Shown here piece by piece: positions 8,087-16,193 of a stretch of DNA of 64,000 bases. The position numbers were made by a program, and so were the translations under genes. The notes under the pieces were generated by a model. That model made no database searches and had not been told where the DNA came from. It saw only the letters and a list, made by a program, of their open reading frames with translations. The stretch is from assembly GCA_036273855.1 (NCBI GenBank), contig DASUGU010000049.1:248001-312000 (forward strand). Direction: 5' to 3'. Numbering within the stretch: the stretch's first letter is position 1; every line of letters starts with the position of its first letter. The DNA comes from DATEPR01 sp036273855 (GTDB lineage: Bacteria; Actinomycetota; Actinomycetes; Mycobacteriales; Pseudonocardiaceae).

Positions 8087-8833
8087 CCTAACACGGCGAC
8101 TGCCGCGACAAGTTGGAGCCGGCAGGACTGCATCGACTACCTGTACCGCAAACTCGGCGTGGTATGGCCGAAAAGCTGCTGCCGACACTGTCCTTACGCC
8201 GGCAACAAACCCGGTTGGCCAGAGCAGCTTGCCCGGTTCGCCGCGCTGCCAGTCGAGGCCACCGAGCACATCATCGATGAGTACGTGTGCCTGGCGCTCA
8301 ACCCGCGCTCCGGGTTGTTCGGGCCCGGCAAGTCACTGATCACGCGACTTCAGCGCGACCGCGTGACCGAGCCCATCTCACTGGCAGTCAAACGGATGAA
8401 GTCGATGCCGTGGGCCATCTACCGCGTCCGGCGCCTCTACTACGGTCGCGCCACCGCAGCGCGCTCGGTGGACCGCGTACTGCTGGGTGGGCACCGCACC
8501 GTCCACACCGCACTCGCCGAGGTCGCCAGGCTCCTCGACATCCCGCTCACCAGGAACGAGCAGATCGTCGGGGCACCGGTCCACGAGGGCGACCTGGACC
8601 GCTACCGGCGGCTATGGCTGCGCCGACGCAGCAACGTGGCGTATCCAACCGTCGAGGAGTTCTACGTCGCGGCCCCAGCACAGGCGATGGACAAGGCACC
8701 TGACAGCTTCGAAGAAGCCTGGACCGGCCACGCCGACGCACCGCTGACCCGACTGGAATCCCGCGCCGGCACCGCGGTGACCATCGTGCAACAAGCCCTC
8801 ATCGCCACGGGCCCGCGCCACACAGCGGCCTGA
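8087..8833 (+). pseudogene. C-terminal fragment of a PAPS-reductase-like protein
   Basis: The open frame from 8087 has no start before WSRQDCIDYLYRKLGV at about 8114. The visible part contains W-x-R-x-x-C and SCCRHCPYAG, a Cys-rich motif like that of phosphoadenosine-phosphosulfate-reductase-family proteins common on actinobacterial mobile elements. The N-terminal ATP-binding (P-loop, SGGxDS) half is missing from all frames upstream. An internal ATG at 8159 could initiate a 224-residue remnant. The rest of the sequence (EFYVAAPAQAMDKAPDSFEEAW) is intact with good codon use, so the truncation is probably recent. Confidence 0.5.
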
Positions 8834-8975
8834 AGTCGGATTCGCTCTAGAACCAGCGGTTTCCGGAGTCGATCACCTGCGTCGATCCGCGAGTCATCCA
8901 CCAATTCCGGTCTGGCGACCACCTGGTCTGTCGACCTCGCTGACCACATCCCACCGATTCATCAAGGAGTTGACC

Positions 8976-9854
8976 ATGCCTTCGCTCGATGTCCTGCAAG
9001 CCCGCCTGTTCCTGCTCCGGGCCACCGAACCTCCCGCTCCCGCAACGTACGACTACGCGGCCGTACATGGCCCGGTCGACGCTGTCGCCAGCATCCGGAG
9101 CGGCACGGCACCGTCCGCCGTCCTCGACGAGGTCACCCGACCGCGCACTCGAATCGATGACGACCTGCGCGTCCTCGACAGCGGCACCGCACATCTGCTC
9201 ACCCCCGAAGATGACGACTGGCCGCTCGGGCGGCTAGGGCCACTGGGAGGCCACGGCGTGCCGCTTGCCCTCTGGGTCCGTGGCACAGGCTCGCTGGCCG
9301 AGCTCACCAGCCCTGCGGTAACGATCACCGGCGCTCGCGCCTCGTCTGATCACGGCGACGCCACCGCGGCGGATATCGGCCACGAACTGGCCCGTGCCGG
9401 GGTGACCGTGGTCAGCGGCGGCGCCCTCGGGATCGACGCCGCAGCGCACGGCGGCGCGCTCGCCGCCGGAGGAAGAACCGTCGTTGTGCTGCCCTGCGGT
9501 GTTGACCGCACACACCCCCACCAGCACGCCGGCCTCTACCAGAGGGTGATCGAGCGCGGGGGGCTGCTGATCAGCGAGTACCCGGCGGGCACACCGCCGA
9601 CCCGAGTCCGCTTCCATACCCGCTGCCGTGTGCTGGCCGCGCTCACCTCGGCAACGGTGATCGTCGAAGCAGTACGCCGCAGCGGAGTGCTCGCTGCCGC
9701 CCGAGCCGCGCACGATTTGGGCCGGCGGGTCTACGGGGTGCCCGGACCAGACGACGCCACCAGGTCGGCCGGCGTCAACGACCTGCTGCGTTCCGGCCTC
9801 GCCGTCGCGATCAGCTCCGTCGCCGACATCAACTACCCGGAGAAGCTGCGATGA
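8976..9854 (+). CDS. dprA: DprA/Smf-family protein lacking the winged-helix tail
   Basis: ATG 8976 follows AAGGAG with 6-bp spacing; a TTG at 8970 is less likely. The product has 292 residues. The Rossmann-like core is clear: VTITGARASSDHGDATAAD, VSGGALGIDAAAHGGALAAGG, VVLPCGVDRTHPHQH, LISEYPAGTPP and a degenerate RCRVLAALT where canonical DprA has RNRIIAGLS. The C-terminal winged helix of typical DprA (about 360 residues) is absent. Canonical DprA loads RecA on incoming ssDNA. On mobile elements such proteins are often defence-associated. It overlaps the next gene by 4 bp. Confidence 0.85.
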   Translation: MPSLDVLQARLFLLRATEPPAPATYDYAAVHGPVDAVASIRSGTAPSAVLDEVTRPRTRIDDDLRVLDSGTAHLLTPEDDDWPLGRLGPLGGHGVPLALWVRGTGSLAELTSPAVTITGARASSDHGDATAADIGHELARAGVTVVSGGALGIDAAAHGGALAAGGRTVVVLPCGVDRTHPHQHAGLYQRVIERGGLLISEYPAGTPPTRVRFHTRCRVLAALTSATVIVEAVRRSGVLAAARAAHDLGRRVYGVPGPDDATRSAGVNDLLRSGLAVAISSVADINYPEKLR

Positions 9855-10630
9855 CCAGCGCAGACCGGTATCGCCACGCCCTGGCGACTCTCAACCTGCC
9901 CGCCGAATGGAAGGTCGACGTGGCGGTTCGACCACGGCGACGTCGCGCGGGCCTGGAGGTCAAGCCTGGCGGTGACGTCGTCGTCCTGATCCCACCGATG
10001 ACTGATCCGAACGAGGTCGTGCGGTTCGTCGGCAGCCACCGCCGTTGGATCGCTGCGCAGATCGACACCGCGACGCGCCTGGCTCCCGACCATGCGCTGA
10101 AGCACCTGGTGGACGGCGAGGAGTTCACCCTGCTCGGCCACCGCTACCTGCTGTGCCTCGTCGACACCGTGCCCGCGGCCGTCGAGCAGTTGCCGGCGAC
10201 CACGGCCGACGGTCTCCTGTATGTCCGCAGGCAGCGACCGCAGCAGGTGCGACGAGCCATCATCGACCTGTACCGGCAGGTCGGACTGGCCTGGCTACGC
10301 CGAGAGGGGCGGCGGTACGAGCTCGACGGCAGCATCACGGGGTTGAACTACGCCGTGCGGGACCTCGGCCGGCAGCGCTGGGGCACCTACACCGGGCCAC
10401 TGCGGCACACGACCACGCTGCACTGGGCTGCCTTCGGCCTGCCGGTGCGGCTGACTGAGTACCTGCTGGTCCATGAGCAGGCCCACGCCACTCGGCCAGG
10501 TGGACGACCTCACGGCCGCGCCTGGCAGCGACGGATGGCCTTGTGGATGCCTGCGTGGCGGGAGCGCCAGGAGGAGCTGGCCGAAGTCGGCCGGCACGCA
10601 TGGCTCGGAGGCTGGACCCGCTGCTCATGA
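9851..10630 (+). CDS. YgjP/WLM-like metallopeptidase
   Basis: The product has 259 residues, ATG overlapping the dprA stop (ATGA). It matches the YgjP-like (DUF45/M48-type) family: an N-terminal beta-rich module (VDVAVRPRRRRAGLEVKP), FVGSHRRWIAAQI, then RWGTYTGPLRHTTTLHWAAFGLP (in part) and the zinc site LLVHEQAHATRPGGRPHGRAW, with HEQAH as the H-E-x-x-H motif and a downstream His. It is predicted to be a cytoplasmic zinc hydrolase. These proteins frequently neighbour restriction-modification genes. Tight coupling with dprA suggests a two-gene functional cassette. Confidence 0.8.
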   Translation: MTSADRYRHALATLNLPAEWKVDVAVRPRRRRAGLEVKPGGDVVVLIPPMTDPNEVVRFVGSHRRWIAAQIDTATRLAPDHALKHLVDGEEFTLLGHRYLLCLVDTVPAAVEQLPATTADGLLYVRRQRPQQVRRAIIDLYRQVGLAWLRREGRRYELDGSITGLNYAVRDLGRQRWGTYTGPLRHTTTLHWAAFGLPVRLTEYLLVHEQAHATRPGGRPHGRAWQRRMALWMPAWRERQEELAEVGRHAWLGGWTRCS

Positions 10631-10663
10631 GGGGTGCGTGACCGTTCGGATAGTCGACGTCTC

Positions 10664-10697
10664 GGGTCGGACTGGCGGCATCGTTCCAGTCCGACCC
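10664..10697 (+). terminator. Hairpin terminator after dprA-ygjP
   Basis: GGGTCGGACTGG (10664-10675) pairs perfectly with CCAGTCCGACCC (10686-10697) across a 10-base loop. No U-tract follows. It lies 34 bp after the metallopeptidase stop. Confidence 0.6.
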
Positions 10698-10802
10698 GAC
10701 ACTCCGGCGTGTAGAACTACAGTGTCGTCATCTACACCGTGATACAACATAGACGTTGGACGATGTGGCCGGCGCGACGACCGAGGCAGGAAGAGGCAGG
10801 AA

Positions 10803-11084
10803 GTGGACAACGAACAGCACTTCGAGCTGCTTCGCGAAAGCGCAGCCGAGATCAACGAGCTTGAGGATCAACTCCAAAGCATCCGGGATCAGGAAGCGGC
10901 GCTACAAGCCCAGCGAACGTCGACGCTCGAAAAGCTCAAGAAGGCCCGCGACGTCCGCATGGGCCGCATGAACGCCGCCATCGATGACAAGGTCCCGAAG
11001 GCGCACATCGCTCGTGCACTCGGCATGGACCGGACCAACCTGTACAAGCTCCTCGCAGGCAAGGTCGACAACGCCGATGCGTGA
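10803..11084 (+). CDS. Small coiled-coil HTH protein
   Basis: The product has 93 residues from GTG 10803, preceded by purine-rich AGGAAG repeats. Residues 10-50 are a heptad coiled coil (INELEDQLQSIRDQEAALQ). The C-terminus is a helix-turn-helix resembling resolvase or Hin-type DNA-binding tails (VPKAHIARALGMDRTNLYKLL). It is probably a small DNA-binding regulator or nucleoid-type protein. An imperfect promoter region upstream has an inverted pair GTGTAGA (10709-10715)/TCTACAC (10731-10737) that could be its operator. Confidence 0.6.
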   Translation: MDNEQHFELLRESAAEINELEDQLQSIRDQEAALQAQRTSTLEKLKKARDVRMGRMNAAIDDKVPKAHIARALGMDRTNLYKLLAGKVDNADA

Positions 11085-11365
11085 CGGATGGTTCCGGCCG
11101 GACGCTACGCGCGGGAGTCGGAAACTGACGACCTAACAGCCTTCAAACCATGCCGTATTCGCTGGGGCTGGCCAGTCATCTGGCCGGTGCGACACCGGTG
11201 GCGACAGCAGTGCGGCTCTAACTGATCTGAGATCGACGTCGCGACCGGCTATCACCCGCCCTGCCGGGCTGCGCGGGTGGTCGCCGACCATACGACAGCG
11301 TCCAGTGGAACACGCCTGGCCTGCGCCTTCCGCTTCTGATCACCTCCGCCGCTTATCATCGGAGC
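11085..11365. other. Intergenic, no gene seen
   Basis: There is no convincing coding frame, RNA or hairpin. It marks the edge of the lower-GC accessory pair that follows. Confidence 0.5.
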
Positions 11366-12511
11366 ATGGCAGAGAAGCTGAGCTTTGATGTTCTTCGTGA
11401 AGCGCCTGACTGGGTACAGAATTACTATCGGATTCGACTGGATGTCGAACTGCGGAGCGTGAGAGCCGACGGATTCCAGCGGCTCTTCGACCGTGTCATG
11501 CGTACGGTCCATGGCCGCGATTATCGGGATACGGCGGCTTTAGGAAGTCTTGGGGATCAAGGATGCGACGGCTACATACAGTCCGAGCGCACAGTCTTTG
11601 CCTGTTACGGCCCTGATCCATACTTCCGCGTCAGAGACGCTGTAGCTAAATTGCGCGCAGACCTCAAAAGTGCAGTCGAAAACTTCGACATACCAGGATT
11701 CATGCACAAGTGGGTCTTTATTGTCAATTACCCGGGTGCCCACCCATTGTTGATTAACGAAGTTGTGAAAGCAAGTACGCCTGGGCTAACGTGCGAGGTT
11801 TGGTCTCGGACGGACATCGTAGATCTGTTTATAAGCAGGGCGCGGCGCCAGGCGTTAGTGACTGAATTCGGAAGCATACCGAAGAATGCAAAGCACGTCG
11901 GTCGAGCATACGTCGTACCCGAGTCGACGCAACTCCCTCGACGTTGCGCTCAAACCGCTGTTCAGCTACTTCGCGCACGGCTACGGTGCGACGAGTACGG
12001 ATATAGGTCAGCTCTGACAGAGTGGAGCGAGTCCGTTGCCGCCGATCCATTTGGTGCGGTTGTCGCACAGACCCAGCTACTACTCAGCGCGATGTGCGCA
12101 ATAGCAATGGCAGGGTACTTCGACCCTGAAAAGCTCCAGGTAGCTCCTTTGCTGCGCGAGGCGGAAATGTCGCGCTCGGCGTGGCGCAATGATGGCCAGA
12201 GGGCATGGAATTTAATGATGAGTGTGCTGCATTCAGTTGACGACGCCATTGAGCGGAAAGACCAGGACGTGGCACCGACTGTTGACCCCATAGGTGAGGA
12301 CTTCGACAAGTTGATGGCGACCGTTGTGTGCGGCAACCGGCTCGCACTTGGGCTGATTCGGCTATATTCTCGAAAATCCGGACAGTTTGAAACTAAATGC
12401 CTTGACGAGGTTTGGCAATTTATGCTCAAAATCCCCGTCATGACGGACAGTAAAGAGCATAAGCGACACGTTGCCCAAATAAAAGAGACAGGACTATTGG
12501 ACAGGATATAG
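11366..12511 (+). CDS. Putative nuclease-like conflict-system protein
   Basis: The product has 381 residues from ATG 11366. The N-terminal 125 residues look like a restriction-endonuclease fold: GFQRLFDRVM (36-45), GSLGDQGCDGY (60-70) with Asp64 and Asp68, VFACYGPDPYF (78-88), a helix (DAVAKLRADLKSAV) and the strand HKWVFIVN. From memory this resembles effector subunits of ABC-three-component (ABC-3C) conflict systems and related inactive or active nuclease domains. The C-terminal half is helical and unrecognised. The DNA is visibly lower in GC than its surroundings, and codon use is relaxed, which indicates transfer. No ABC ATPase gene is adjacent. Confidence 0.55.
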   Translation: MAEKLSFDVLREAPDWVQNYYRIRLDVELRSVRADGFQRLFDRVMRTVHGRDYRDTAALGSLGDQGCDGYIQSERTVFACYGPDPYFRVRDAVAKLRADLKSAVENFDIPGFMHKWVFIVNYPGAHPLLINEVVKASTPGLTCEVWSRTDIVDLFISRARRQALVTEFGSIPKNAKHVGRAYVVPESTQLPRRCAQTAVQLLRARLRCDEYGYRSALTEWSESVAADPFGAVVAQTQLLLSAMCAIAMAGYFDPEKLQVAPLLREAEMSRSAWRNDGQRAWNLMMSVLHSVDDAIERKDQDVAPTVDPIGEDFDKLMATVVCGNRLALGLIRLYSRKSGQFETKCLDEVWQFMLKIPVMTDSKEHKRHVAQIKETGLLDRI

Positions 12512-12573
12512 TCACTTTCTTAACCGTCGGGCCAGTGCGGGGTAGTCAGTTCAGACCGTGAGCGGCAGACCAG

Positions 12574-13536
12574 TTATTCTTCAGCAGACCGCTGATCGTC
12601 GTCGGGCACTTCCAATTCGCCCATTGTCTTCTTAGGTGGGCTCCATGCACCGGTCTGGTAGTCGACATACCGCTGAAGTCGATCACGTGACCACTGTTCG
12701 TATCTGTGGTCCGACATCCATCCGCAGGCGAGACACACATCCCACTGCTCGGAGCCAAAGTGACCGTCGCGTTCGATAAGGCCACTGCTGTCTTCCATGA
12801 GTTGACGCGAGTCGCATTCTGGACACTGCCCAGGTGATTCGTTTTCGCGGCGTATGCGCAGCAACGTGAAGGTGTTGAGTAGATGGCCAGTGGCGTCGAG
12901 CACCAGTTGCGCGTCCAATTCCGTTGCGCCTGAGTAGTGTTGAAGCCAGTTGGTCAGATCCCAAGTTTTCTCAGCCAAGGCTCGGATGTAAGCGCGCGGC
13001 CGGTCTACTGTCAAGCTGTCGGCGTAGATACGCATCCACTCCTTGACGTTTGAGCCTTGCGGCCGTTCTTCGGGCGGGCGAACCCAATCGGCATCAGTGT
13101 TCTCCTTGGCAAGGGCGATCAATGCTTCGCGACACCGCATACCGACAGACTGATAGTCCTCAACCTCTGCCGCGTCGTTCATCGCCTCCTGCGCACGCGC
13201 GAACCGACGCCATGGCTTGCTAACGTATTCAGCCTGATCTTCAGTAGGCTCGACCTTGAACTGCTCGTGGAGCACCGCGCGTAGCCCGATGTGGTAGGTC
13301 AGGACCTGATCGAGGCTCTTAAAGTCTGTCTGGTCATAGCAATTGGTGGGGTTTGTGATTACCCACAGTCGATCATTGTTTGACATGTGGACGTCGTACA
13401 TTTCATAGGTAGACCCCATCACTCGCCGCCGTCCGACTTTTTGTACGAGAAGCACATCGCCATCTTGTTCAGGCGACGACTGCGATAGGACGTAATTGCG
13501 GATATCGCGTTCCTCGAACTCATGCATGGTGGCCAT
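12574..13536 (-). CDS. Hypothetical zinc-ribbon protein convergent with the nuclease-like gene
   Basis: The product has 320 residues from ATG 13536, with GAGGAGCG upstream. The N-terminal domain (VLLVQKVGRRRVMGSTYEMYDVHM, quoted in part; then WVITNPTNCYDQTDF) is beta-rich. The middle is helical. Near the C-terminus is a treble C-x-x-C zinc site: Cys238/Cys241 (CPEC) and Cys268/Cys271 (CLACGW). I do not recognise the family. GC content is as low as in the convergent gene at 11366, and only 62 bp separate the two stops. They probably arrived together and may act together, perhaps as a defence module. That link is inference. Confidence 0.55.
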   Translation of the reverse strand: MATMHEFEERDIRNYVLSQSSPEQDGDVLLVQKVGRRRVMGSTYEMYDVHMSNNDRLWVITNPTNCYDQTDFKSLDQVLTYHIGLRAVLHEQFKVEPTEDQAEYVSKPWRRFARAQEAMNDAAEVEDYQSVGMRCREALIALAKENTDADWVRPPEERPQGSNVKEWMRIYADSLTVDRPRAYIRALAEKTWDLTNWLQHYSGATELDAQLVLDATGHLLNTFTLLRIRRENESPGQCPECDSRQLMEDSSGLIERDGHFGSEQWDVCLACGWMSDHRYEQWSRDRLQRYVDYQTGAWSPPKKTMGELEVPDDDQRSAEE

Positions 13537-14083
13537 GTCTTGCGCTCCTCAGTGGTTTCCGGCGGAAGGGACCTTGACCGTCGACGCTTTGCAGCAAGGT
13601 AGTCAGTCCAGTCGGCTTGGGCATAGCCGGACCAGGCGATGTCGGTGTTGATGTCGATCCCGAAGGGGTGACAAGCGCGGTGGCTGGGAGGTTGGGCAGC
13701 CAGGGAGTCGAGGGTGGGCGCTGCGCGCACTTCGGAAGTGGACGTTCAGGCGAGTACGTAGCGCACGGTATATAGAGTCGCGGGCTGGTCGGCCGGGGAA
13801 CCACCAGGGCACAGCCAAGCTGTAATCACCCGGATGGGCGCAGGCGATGGCGGACACCGCGATGCCCTGGTCACATTGAGCACCAGTCGCGCCCGGCAGA
13901 TCAACCTGTCGCAATCCACCTCACCTCCCGGTTGTAGCAGACACAACGTCGTTGCACTAGGTATCACTGGCGCAGGTCAACGACACACTGGCACCTCCCG
14001 CCGCGTTGCCGTCCAACCACTGTGACTTGCGATGATAAGGTAGTCGCAAGCCATGCTCAGTGTTGCATCAAATGCAACAAATC
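13537..14083. other. Gene-poor stretch with two small inverted repeats
   Basis: I find no confident gene. Short open stretches on the minus strand (for example around 13,560-13,730 and 13,760-13,910) have protein-like phrases but no start or family. They may be remnants. Two perfect inverted repeats lie just downstream of the conjugation operon: CTTGCGA (14026-14032)/TCGCAAG (14044-14050), and GTTGCAT-CAA-ATGCAAC (14062-14078). The second could be a transcription terminator or binding site. Confidence 0.5.
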
Positions 14084-15028
14084 CTATTTGGATGGCCGAC
14101 TGGCCCCGAGGTAGTCGTCTCCGCTCCAGCGGTACGGGCTGATTTGGATGAGCTGGCCGGTTTCTGGTGCCTGGACCATCTTGCCGCCGCCGATGTACAG
14201 CCCCACGTGGTGGACCTTGCTGGGCGTGCCGTAGAACACCAGGTCGCCCGGTAGCAACGGTTGTCCAGAAGGTACCAACGGGCCGGCGTCGTACTGCGTT
14301 TGCGCGGTGCGCGGGAGGGAGATGCCCGCAGCGTTGTAGGCTGCCGTGGTCAGGCCCGAGCAGTCAAAGCCCTTGTCGCCCTGGGCAGGCCCGTTGCCTC
14401 CCCATTCATAGGGCAGCCCGATTTGGCCACAGGCATAGTTAATCGCCATCGTCGCTGCGGCTGTCGGGGCCTGGATGTTGTTGCAGTCTCCGCTCCCAAC
14501 TACTGCCTGCCCATACTTGGCTGCCTGCGCGAGCACTTCGTTGACGTACCAGTCGGCATGGTTGTACGCGAAGATCGCCTTCCGGATGTCTTGGGGTGCG
14601 CCGGAATCACAGAGATAGTAGGCAGCGGCGTAGATCGCGTCGTGGGGGTTGTATCGGGATGGCGGGTTGGCGCCGCCGGGCGGTAGCGGGTGGCGCGCGA
14701 CGACGCTGTCGAAAGTGGGCTGAAGGAATTGCATCGGGCCACCCGCCCCAGCGGAGTTCTCACCGCTGGAGACGCCCGGCAGCGTCGAGCGACCGTGGTC
14801 AGTCTCGACCTTCCCGATGGCGGCGAGGATGGACCAGTCTAGGCCAGGACACACCGTTGCTGCCTGCTGGTAGAGGGCCAAGTAGTTGGCCGGGATGTCG
14901 GCGACCGCATTCTGGCTGGGCTGCGTACTGCTGCTGCCGAACAGCGCGTTGGCGATTGCTTCGCCGACTCCGCCGATCAGGATCGGGATCATGACAATGA
15001 ACGCGATCGCTGCGATGGCGATCTTCAT
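14084..15028 (-). CDS. Lytic transglycosylase-NlpC/P60 hydrolase of the conjugation system
   Basis: The product has 314 residues from ATG 15028, overlapping the preceding stop (ATGA). An N-terminal hydrophobic segment (residues 3-30) anchors or exports it. The soluble-lytic-transglycosylase-like domain carries LDWSILAAIGKVETDHG (catalytic Glu) and MQFLQPTFD. The C-terminal NlpC/P60 domain carries GFDCSGLT (catalytic Cys) and HHVGLYIGGG (His). This two-domain wall hydrolase opens peptidoglycan for the mating apparatus (VirB1-like). It is the last gene of the minus-strand transfer operon. Confidence 0.9.
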   Translation of the reverse strand: MKIAIAAIAFIVMIPILIGGVGEAIANALFGSSSTQPSQNAVADIPANYLALYQQAATVCPGLDWSILAAIGKVETDHGRSTLPGVSSGENSAGAGGPMQFLQPTFDSVVARHPLPPGGANPPSRYNPHDAIYAAAYYLCDSGAPQDIRKAIFAYNHADWYVNEVLAQAAKYGQAVVGSGDCNNIQAPTAAATMAINYACGQIGLPYEWGGNGPAQGDKGFDCSGLTTAAYNAAGISLPRTAQTQYDAGPLVPSGQPLLPGDLVFYGTPSKVHHVGLYIGGGKMVQAPETGQLIQISPYRWSGDDYLGASRPSK

Positions 15029-16083
15029 GGTCGATCTCCAGACCGGAAGCGACTGGTCGGGGACGATGGCGGAAGCGGGTTGGGCACCGCCAGCTCCGTC
15101 CGTGATGCCGGCTGCGCTTGTGCCGGCGGGGTGGGCTGCGTCGGTGTCGGCGCTGTGACGTGCGGCCAGCAGCGAGCGAGCTCAGCGAGCCGCAGCCGAC
15201 CGGCCCGTTGTGCCGAGGTGCCGGCCAGTGGCAGCCACCGCGCCGCGGCGGGGCCGTTCTCGCGGCTGTCGCCGAGAAGGTCCGCGGTGCTCGTTGCTAC
15301 CGGTACCAGCGCAGGCCGGTCCAGCTGCGACACCGTGTCCGCGAGCGCTCGTCGCGCAGTGGTCTCCCGACGGTTGCTGGTCAGCCACACCAGCACCGGT
15401 GTGGTGATTCCTGTTGAAGCGGCGAGCTTGTGGTAGCCGTATAGCTTGCTGGCGAGCTTGGCCAGGTCTTCGGTGCCGAAGTCGAATTCGAGGAAGAACT
15501 CGACCTCATCGCCGTCCTCGCGCCACCGCCCGTACGCGTCGGGGCGGACCATGTCGCCGAAGAGCCGGCCGCAACGCAGCTCGGACCACCAGGCGGTCAA
15601 CCGACCACGAGCGTCAGGCTGACGGCTGGATGCCACGAGGTTGGTGAAGAACCCGTTGATTCCCACGGAGTGCGCTAGTCGTAGTGAGTGGGCGATGCCG
15701 ATGGCGTCGTCGTGCCGGTAGCCGAGGTCTTTCGGGTCCAGGCCCTCCTCGTAGGCCAGGGCGATCGCGCCCGCAACGTCGAGCACGTAGTGCATCGGCG
15801 CCGTTCCCGAGGTGACGAACGGCTGGAACCGGTCAACGACGCGCCACCGATAGAGGTTGAGTAGGCGGTGGTTGGCCGCGCGCATGGTCGGGTAGCACAG
15901 TTCGACGATTTGGTCGGTGGTGAAAACTTTGTGCTCGTACAGCATCCGAGCGAGCCACCGGTCCCGATTGGTGAGCCGTCCGGCGAGTTGGGCATGGTGT
16001 TCCCCGGTGGTGGCTGCTCTGGGCGTGGGACGTTGGGGCATGTGCCCGCGAAGTTCCCTTTGCTGCGTGGGGTTTGTGATCAT
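15025..16083 (-). CDS. Replication-relaxation family protein
   Basis: ATG 16083 (MITNPTQQ) is preceded by GGGAGG with 8-bp spacing; a GTG three codons upstream is less likely. The product has about 352 residues. The winged-helix N-terminus (RDRWLARMLYEHKVFTTDQIV, quoted in part; ANHRLLNLYRWRVVDRF) and the nuclease-like segment PDAYGRW...EVEFFLEFDFGTEDL match the replication-relaxation family of actinobacterial and Firmicute mobile elements. It probably handles DNA at the element's origin of replication or transfer. No classical MOB relaxase is found in the window, so this protein is the best candidate for that function. The C-terminal 60 residues are a Pro-rich tail. Confidence 0.8.
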   Translation of the reverse strand: MITNPTQQRELRGHMPQRPTPRAATTGEHHAQLAGRLTNRDRWLARMLYEHKVFTTDQIVELCYPTMRAANHRLLNLYRWRVVDRFQPFVTSGTAPMHYVLDVAGAIALAYEEGLDPKDLGYRHDDAIGIAHSLRLAHSVGINGFFTNLVASSRQPDARGRLTAWWSELRCGRLFGDMVRPDAYGRWREDGDEVEFFLEFDFGTEDLAKLASKLYGYHKLAASTGITTPVLVWLTSNRRETTARRALADTVSQLDRPALVPVATSTADLLGDSRENGPAAARWLPLAGTSAQRAGRLRLAELARCWPHVTAPTPTQPTPPAQAQPASRTELAVPNPLPPSSPTSRFRSGDRP

Positions 16084-16193
16084 GATTCGCACCTCCCAGA
16101 ACGGGGGTCAGCGGAAGGTGCGCAGGCGACCCACGTGGATCGCCTGCGCACGGTGAACAGCCCGCGTGTGTTACGGGCAACGGGTGTGGCTGG

